A stretch of DNA of 64,000 bases from Helichrysum umbraculigerum (Eukaryota; Streptophyta; Magnoliopsida; Asterales; Asteraceae), in contig CATIUR010000001.1 of NCBI GenBank assembly GCA_949592205.1, positions 244,519,250 through 244,583,249 on the forward strand. Reading direction: 5' to 3'. The notes beneath the pieces were generated by a model, which was not told the DNA's origin, did no database searches, and saw only the letters and a program-made list of their open reading frames with translations. Shown here piece after piece: positions 57,804 to 64,000 of this stretch (positions are counted from its first letter, which is position 1; each line of letters starts with the position of its first letter). Made by a program: the position numbers and the translations under genes.

Positions 57804-58304
57804 GGGTAAATGACAAAAATCGGCAACGAACTGCCAAAATTTGTTCCAAGTATGTAACATACTAACTTAATTACCCAAGTATGCAACAAACCGGATAGTT
57901 TTGTGTTTGGATCAGTAATATGGTAACCAGCTACCGGTTTGACCGGTCAACTTCTGTTTGAAATTTTTTTTATTTTTTAATAAATGTGACAAAATCGACA
58001 ACAAACTGCCAAAATTTATTCCAAGTATGCAACATACTAACTTAATTACCCAAGTATGCAACAAACCGGATAGTTTTGTGTTTGGATCAGTAATATGGTA
58101 ACTAGCTACATGTGGCACAATTTTTACGTGGTGGTCCACGTGTAAGGTGACTTAGCTTTTTCAAACATAATTCGGTAAAAAACGACTTTTCAAAGATCCA
58201 AACACGAAACTATCCGGTTTGTTGCATACTTGGGTAATTAAGTTGGTATGTTGCATACTTGGAACAAATTTTGGCAGTTCGTTGCCGATATTTGTCATTT
58301 ACCC
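57804..58304. mobile_element. Mutator-like MITE with 110-bp terminal inverted repeats
   Basis: Termini GGGTAAATGACAAA and TTTGTCATTTACCC; the arms 57804-57913 and 58195-58304 are inverted repeats with few mismatches. A perfect 9-bp duplication TTTAATTTG flanks it (57795-57803, 58305-58313); long terminal repeats with 9-bp duplication indicate the Mutator (MULE) group. The left arm is followed by a diverged direct copy of itself (57981-58108). No transposase is encoded, so it is non-autonomous. It inserted into the Tekay-5 LTR. Confidence 0.9.
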
Positions 58305-59701
58305 TTTAATTTGATGACTAGGGTTTAAGAAACTAAAACCCTAAGTTAGTGAAATTGATGGGTAAATGGATAATTGATTGTAATTAAGTTCCATACAAGT
58401 AGTTAAGTTAGGAAGAATGATTATATCATGTTGGTTAGGTTAAAGTCTCTATGATCATATGTAAATGGGTTAATTGATTGATTATGTGTATGTGAGATCA
58501 CCAATTAATGATACTATTGGTGAGTTGTAAGAATTATGGTTAGAAAGAATGTTAATTGCCCATTTGATTATGATTATAGGATAAGTGTATGGAACTTATG
58601 CTAGAATTTTAGGTGTTATGTGATTTAGCACCTAAATCATATGTAAGAAATAAGAGTAAGTCATTTGAATGTGTAAGTGATATGTGTTTATGTGATTATG
58701 AGAATAGGTGATCAAGCGTGCAAGAAGTCAAGTGTTTAATTTAGCTAATTGCAAGGTAAGTATATGGACATGTGGAACCAATGAATGATTTATCATTTGC
58801 TTGGTGGTATCTAAGTAATGACTTTGTCATTAGCTTAGTTTGATGTCAATTCTTCGGAATTTGGCATGTTAGATGTTATGGATCCTTAACTTGTTGCAGA
58901 ATGTTATGTTTATATTCCATTACTTACTAAGCATTTATGCTTATCCTTTATGTTTAACATGTTACAGGAAGTTCAAGCAAGGTAAAAGACGAGTCAGGAA
59001 AGAAACCCATGGATAGCTAGTGGTGGAGCTCATTGCTTGGTTGGTAATGAGTTTAATCCCTTTTTGATCATGCTCACGATACAATAACACCCCCGTTTGT
59101 AAAGTTTAAGATTTTAGTCAATGTTGTAAAAGTTAGTAAGTCTCACTTGTGAAAGATGTATGGTCTTGATGAAAGTTAATGTTTTGGTTAGAGTTAAATT
59201 AGTGAGACTTGCAATGTTAAAGGTTTATGTAAATATGAATGAAAAGTGGTTGTTTTGACTTTGTAAAGTCAACTGTGTAAAAGTGTAGGTGATTGGATGG
59301 TCAAAGATAGAAATGGGTCAAATTGGTGTCCATTTGGGTCATTAAGTGCTTAAGTGTCAAAATGGATCACATTAGTTGAAAGTCAAATGTTTTGGTACTC
59401 ACAAGTCCTAATGTTATGGTTAAATGTGTGGTCAAAAGTTGAAAGTCAGAATTGTGTTAGTTTAGAATTTGACATGTTCACATTTTTGGTCAAAAATGGT
59501 CGAAAACGAGTTTACGTGTCAAAATGGGTTAAAACGAGAATTTTGGAAAAATAAAAGTTGGGATATGTTCATTTGACCATTTTAAACGTATCTGCAAAAA
59601 TTGGCAATCCCAGGTGTTATAGATTAAAAGTTATGCATTGTCAAAGTTCGGTTTTTAGTATGAAAATATGCAGCCATTTGGAATCTGCTGTAGGGAGTGG
59701 G

Positions 59702-59855
59702 AATCCGGTCGGATTCATGGGAATCCGGCGGATTGCCATAAATCCGGCGGATTCCGGGGCGTATTCATAAACGGATTGCTAAGTTTTGGTTCTGGTCAAA
59801 AATTGGGTCTGAAAGAGTGGGGAATCCGGCGGATTCCCGTGAATCCGGCCGGATT
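59702..59855 (+). repeat. Five AATCCG-CGGATT palindromes in the Tekay-5 LTR
   Basis: At 59702-59715, 59722-59734, 59741-59753, 59823-59835 and 59842-59855: AATCCGG, then C, T, CC or nothing, then CGGATT. Each holds two or three CpG sites. They lie 150-300 bp before the LTR end. Confidence 0.85.
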
Positions 59856-60005
59856 CAGCCAATGTTCAGCAACTTTTATTTTTGAGTTTAAATATGAATA
59901 GGTGATGTAATAGCCAGTGTTTTGGGACCGTAATAAGTAAGTATAAATAATTAAACGTGTTATGTTTTTAAAAAAAAATGGTCACGTTTTCGGGGTGTTC
60001 CAAGT

Positions 60006-60017
60006 TGGTATCAGAGC
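60006..60017 (+). other. Primer binding site of Tekay-5 (initiator tRNA-Met)
   Basis: TGGTATCAGAGC, the canonical plant initiator-Met complement, three bases after the LTR end. Confidence 0.95.
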
Positions 60018-60371
60018 ACGGTTTAAGGGATTCGGGTATCCACCATTAGTGAGTACTTGATCTTAGGCCACTTTAATTATTGTATTGAGCATGATTTATA
60101 ACTGTTATGTGCACGAGATTATGTGTGCTAATAATTTTGAATCAAAGTGTGTCGTGTGGACTTTGGATATGTTATATTCTAATACGGTAATTAGTGCGCC
60201 TGGCCAACGCAATGATTATCATATTACCATATGGGTATCCATGGAAACCACGAAACATTAGAGGATAAGTTATTAGCTATTGTTAGTGTTATGTGTTAGA
60301 AGTACAGATAAAGTATACTTGTAAATGTTAAGTAAGTTGAGTTAATTATACCGTGTCTACTTTCAGTAAAG
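60018..60371 (+). other. Leader of Tekay-5
   Basis: 354 bp between the primer site and gag, with no gene recognised. Confidence 0.7.
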
Positions 60372-63300
60372 ATGGATGAGCGAGAAATAAATTTGACTCT
60401 TAGGTTTGATTCGAATCCTAGAGCCCAAGATGAAGAGGCAGGAGGCAGTGGTGGAAGACCAAGGTCTCCTATTCCTAACACTGAATTGTCTTGGGAAGGT
60501 ATAAAATCCCTTGTTTCTAAAGAAATTAGTCAAGCTCAAGAAGCATCTCTTCCGTTTTTAGTGACAACAATTACAGAGACAGTAAGAAAAATTGTAAGTG
60601 AAGAAATGCAGAAAGGAAGAGGAGAAGTAGTTGTGCCCAGACCAGATATAACTCCTCCAGCCTCTATTCAGGAAGAGCAAAAGAAAATAAGTTATAGAGA
60701 CTTTTCAGCTTGTAACCCACCAGAATATGAAGGTGATTTGGATCCAATCAAATGTTATCGTTGGATTTCAGAGGTAGAGGGGGCATTCGCTACTGTGGAT
60801 TGTCCCAACAAGTTTAAAGTAAGGTATGCAGCTAATATTTTAAAGAATCGTGCTAAGTGGTGGTGGAATGTACAGTGTAGAACCAAAGGTGATGAAGCTA
60901 TTGGTAAATTAACTTGGGAAGAGTTTAAAGTGATGTTTGAAAGCACGTATTCTCAAGATGCAGATTTGAACAGAATACGTCAGGAGTTTCTAGCAATGGA
61001 ACAAACGAATGAGTCGGTGAATGAATTGGTGGGCAATTTTCTGGATAGAGCTCGTTTTTGTCCAGAATATATGGATAACCCAAGGATGCTTATGAATCAT
61101 TTTCATAAAGTATTGAAAAAGGAAATCAGAAAGTAGGTACTTCCAAGAAGGTGTCAAACTCTTGAAGAAATGATAGATGAAGCCCGTTTTCAAGAACTTG
61201 AGTTAAAGAAAGATGAACAAGTGGCGGCTGCCAAGAGAAAAAGTGATCAAAGTTCAGGTGCATCAAAGAAATTTAAACCAAGCGGAAGTATTAAGAAAGA
61301 AGATAGACCGGCACCACCCGAATGTAAAAAGTGTCATCGTAAACACTTTGGAGAATGTAAGTTTGGCACTAACGCATGTTATCAATGTGGACAAGAAGGT
61401 CATTTTGGCCAAGATTGTCCAAACCCAATCCGTGTATGTTATAATTGTTATGAACCGGGGCACATAAAATCAGAATGTCCAAAACTTGGGAACCGGCCTA
61501 CTTCTTCAGCACCTCGAAGAACTTCAGAAAAGAAAGTTGTAGAAGTTCCAAAGTCTAAAGGCCGTTCCTTCCAAGTCACTGCTGAGGAAGCTCAACGAGC
61601 CCCCGATGTTCTGACAGGTACCTTTCTTGTAAATTTAATGCCTGCACAAGTGTTATTTGATTCGGGAGCTTCGCGATCTTTTGTGTCAGAAAAGTTTAGT
61701 CAGAAATTTTCTATTCCCCTTAGTGAGTTAGACACTCCACTAGATGTTGAAATTGCTGATGATAGAATAGTTTATGTGGCTAGTATATATCGTGGGTGTT
61801 AACTCCAAATCAGTAATGAGTCTTTTCTTATAAACCTTATCCCAATGCAAATGGGTGAATTTGATGTAGCAGTGGGTATGGATTGGCTTGGTAGACATAA
61901 TGCGGTTATACAGTGTGAGAAAAAGATTATTCGGGTCAATGCTCCAAGTGGGGGAGTGATTGACATTTATGGGGAAAAGAAAAAGTAATCCTTATCCATA
62001 TGTACATTTGCTCGTGCTAAGCGCCATTTGTCACGTGGTTGTCAAGCCTTTTTTGCCCACGTGGTAGACCTTCAGAAAAGTATTCCAAAACTCGAGGAGA
62101 TTCCTGTTGTAAAGGAGTTTCCCGATGTTTTCCCTGACGAGCTACCGGGTATTCCACCCGATAGGCAAGTCGAGTTTCATATAGACCTCATTCCTGGAGC
62201 TACTCCTATTGCTAAGACTCCGTATAGACTTGCCCCTTCTGAAATGCAAGAATTGATGAAACAGTTACAAGAATTGTTAGATAAGGGGTTTATTCGTCCA
62301 AGTAGTTCACCTTGGGGTGCTCCAATATTATTTGTTAAGAAAAAGGATGGTACAATGCGCATGTGTATAGATTATCGGGAATTGAATAAGGTCACCATCA
62401 AGAATAGGTATCCCTTACCTAGGATTGATGATTTGTTTGACCAGTTGCAAGGTGCCAGCTATTTTTCTAAGATTGATTTACGTTCAGGCTATCACCAACT
62501 TAAAGTTCGAGAAGAAGATGTAGCAAAAACAGCTTTTAGAACTAGATACGGTCATTATGAATTTGTAGTGATGCCTTTTGGTTATTATAGACGGTTTATT
62601 CAGGATTTCTCAAAAATTGCTGTTCCACTTACAAAGCTCACTCGTAAGAATGTTAAATATGAATGGAAAGATGAGCATGAACAGGCTTTTAGAATCCTTA
62701 AATTGAAGTTAAGTCAAGCACCTATCTTAGTACTTCCTGATGGTACTGAAGATATGGTTGTATATTGTGATGCCTCTCATAATGGGTTGGGTTGTGTGTT
62801 GATGCAACGTGGAAGAGTAATAGCCTATGCCTCGAGACAGTTGAAAGAACATGAGAAAGGGTACCCGGCGCATGATTTAGAACTTGCAGCAGTTGTTTTT
62901 GCTCTTAAGATATGGAGACATTATTTGTATGGGGTAAAGTGCACCATCTATACCGATCATAAAAGTCTTAAGTATTTCTTTGACCAGAGAGATCTCAATA
63001 TGAGACAAAGACGGTGGTTAGACTTGGTAAAGGATTATGATTGTGAAATCCTCTATCATCCTGGAAAAGCGAATGTGGTTGCAGATGCTCTCAGTAGAAA
63101 GGCAATGCATCATGCCTTAATTGTTAGATCTTTACGGATTACGGTCTCTCCAAGTTTGTTAGATCATATTAAAGAAATATAACAAAATGCTTGGCAGAAA
63201 AGTGATTGGAAAGCAGAACGTATTAAGGGCCAAATTCGGAATATTGCTGAAGATTCCCGCGGATTAAAGACCAGATATGGCAGAATCTGAATTCCAAAAT

Positions 63301-64000
63301 CATCGGAGATAAAGAAATTATTACTTGATGAGGCTCATAGATCCAGATATTCTATTCATCCTGGTGCCACTAAAATGTATCACGATTTAAAAGCAGATTA
63401 TTGGTGGCCAGGTATGAAAAGAGAGATTGTTAAATATGTCGAACAATGTTTAACTTGTTTACAGGTGAAAGCAGAACATCAAAAGCCAATGGGAATGATG
63501 CAACCCTTGGATATTCCTGTCTGGAAGTGGGAGCATGTTACTATGGATCTAATCACCAAATTGCTAAAGACCCGACGCCAGTATGATACAATTAGGGTGA
63601 TTGTGGATCGTTTGACAAAAAGTGCTATATTTCTGCCAATTAAAGAGACATATACTTCAGAGGCACTTGCAGATCTCTATGTTCAAGAAGTGGTGGCACG
63701 TCATGGAGTACCTCTTTCAATTGTTTCTGACCGGGATAGCAGATTTACTTCCAGGTTTTGGAACAAGTTTCAAGAAGATTTGGGTACTCGTGTTAATTTA
63801 AGCACAACTTTTCATCTGCAGACTGATGGTCAGAGTGAAAGAACGATTCAGACATTAGAAGACATGTTAAGAGCTTGTGCTATTAATTTCAGTGGTAGCT
63901 GGGATACACATTTACCGTTGGCAGAGTTTTCTTATAATAACAGCTACCATGCGAGTATAGGTATGCCACCTTATGAAATGCTTTATGGGAGAAAGTATAG
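60372..64000 (+). pseudogene. Tekay-5 gag-pol polyprotein (five stops, RT deletion, incomplete at window end)
   Basis: The ATG at 60372 (MDEREINLTL) opens a frame kept to 64000 but broken by stops at 61134 (TAG), 61800 (TAA), 61986 (TAA), 63180 (TAA) and 63288 (TGA). Order: Retrotrans_gag (WWWNVQ ... WEEFK), three cysteine knuckles (CKKCHRKHFGEC, CYQCGQEGHFGQDC, CYNCYEPGHIKSEC), protease (LFDSGASRSFV), RT start (IDYRELNKVTIKNRYPLPRID), then an abrupt join at 62578-62584 where VMPFG is followed directly by YYRRFI. Against Tekay-3 this removes about 113 codons, including the catalytic DD, in frame. RNase H and integrase (D in TMDLIT, D in SDRDSRF, E in GQSERT) follow. The 63288 stop replaces a Trp expected in the family (G to A). 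Clearly non-functional. Confidence 0.9.

Larger units (their letters stand above)
57385..60002 (+). repeat. 5' LTR of Tekay-5
   Basis: TGTAACACCCTAAA to GGGGTGTTCCA, 2618 bp including the 501-bp MITE and one 9-bp target copy. Near the 3' end are five AATCCG/CGGATT palindromes. No gene is supported. Confidence 0.85.
57385..64000 (+). mobile_element. Tekay-5: chromovirus (Tekay-like), truncated by the window end
   Basis: A plus-strand element: 5' LTR 57385-60002, primer site 60006-60017, gag-pol from 60372 to the window edge; the rest and the 3' LTR are not visible. The left flank CACAC (57380-57384) is the expected target copy. The LTR contains a MITE. The coding region is more decayed than that of Tekay-3: five in-frame stops and a deletion in RT. 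Confidence 0.88.

Noticed and set aside
60006..60017. tRNA-like sequence
   Set aside because: Only the 12-base complement of the initiator tRNA 3' end, as expected of a primer binding site; no cloverleaf around it. The same holds at 4881, 28121, 32958 and 49744.

Overview
The window is a stack of nested LTR retrotransposons from a plant nuclear genome; I see no cellular gene, no rRNA or tRNA gene and no CRISPR array. A large-genome eudicot fits, most likely Asteraceae. That guess is an inference from the style of the proteins: an antisense Transposase_28-like ORF in a Tat element, a SIRE-type copia with a very large third ORF, and Athila, Tekay and Tat lineages all present.

Layout, outermost to innermost. 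(1) The oldest layer is a minus-strand Tat-clade Ty3/gypsy element: integrase at 17182-18492, a convergent plus-strand intron-bearing extra ORF at 1881-16669, a polypurine tract near 1741-1757 and a candidate 3' LTR to its left. (2) Athila-1 (2480-14694, + strand) sits inside exon 1 of the extra ORF. (3) Tekay-4 (minus strand, from 18493; LTR resumes at 54953-56787) interrupts the Tat pol gene. (4) Athila-2 (18819-54952, minus strand) sits inside the Tekay-4 LTR. (5) Inside Athila-2 are Tekay-3 (20218-30877, minus, in its left LTR, perfect AACTA duplication) and a young SIRE-type copia (32399-44335, + strand, LTRs differing at one position by eye). (6) Tekay-5 (57385 to the window end, + strand) sits in Tekay-4 internal DNA and carries a Mutator-like MITE (57804-58304) with a perfect 9-bp duplication.

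The most interesting biology is the Athila pair. Athila-1 keeps protease, RT, RNase H and integrase but has no gag. Athila-2 keeps gag and protease but has no RT or integrase; in their place, up to the same post-coding hairpin, is a long unrecognised C-terminal domain with internal repeats. The two share LTR type, tRNA-Asp primer site, post-coding hairpin, a 3+1 set of polypurine-like motifs and 3' tail, so they look like complementary halves of one split retrotransposon system. Both copies here are broken, so the proposal concerns the families.

Other points: a dispersed CCMCTGYYA motif throughout the copia element; an intron flanked by 21-bp repeats at exactly its own length, as expected of intron gain by tandem duplication; a templated repair scar in the right Athila-2 LTR; and target-site duplications altered by transitions at methylatable sites.
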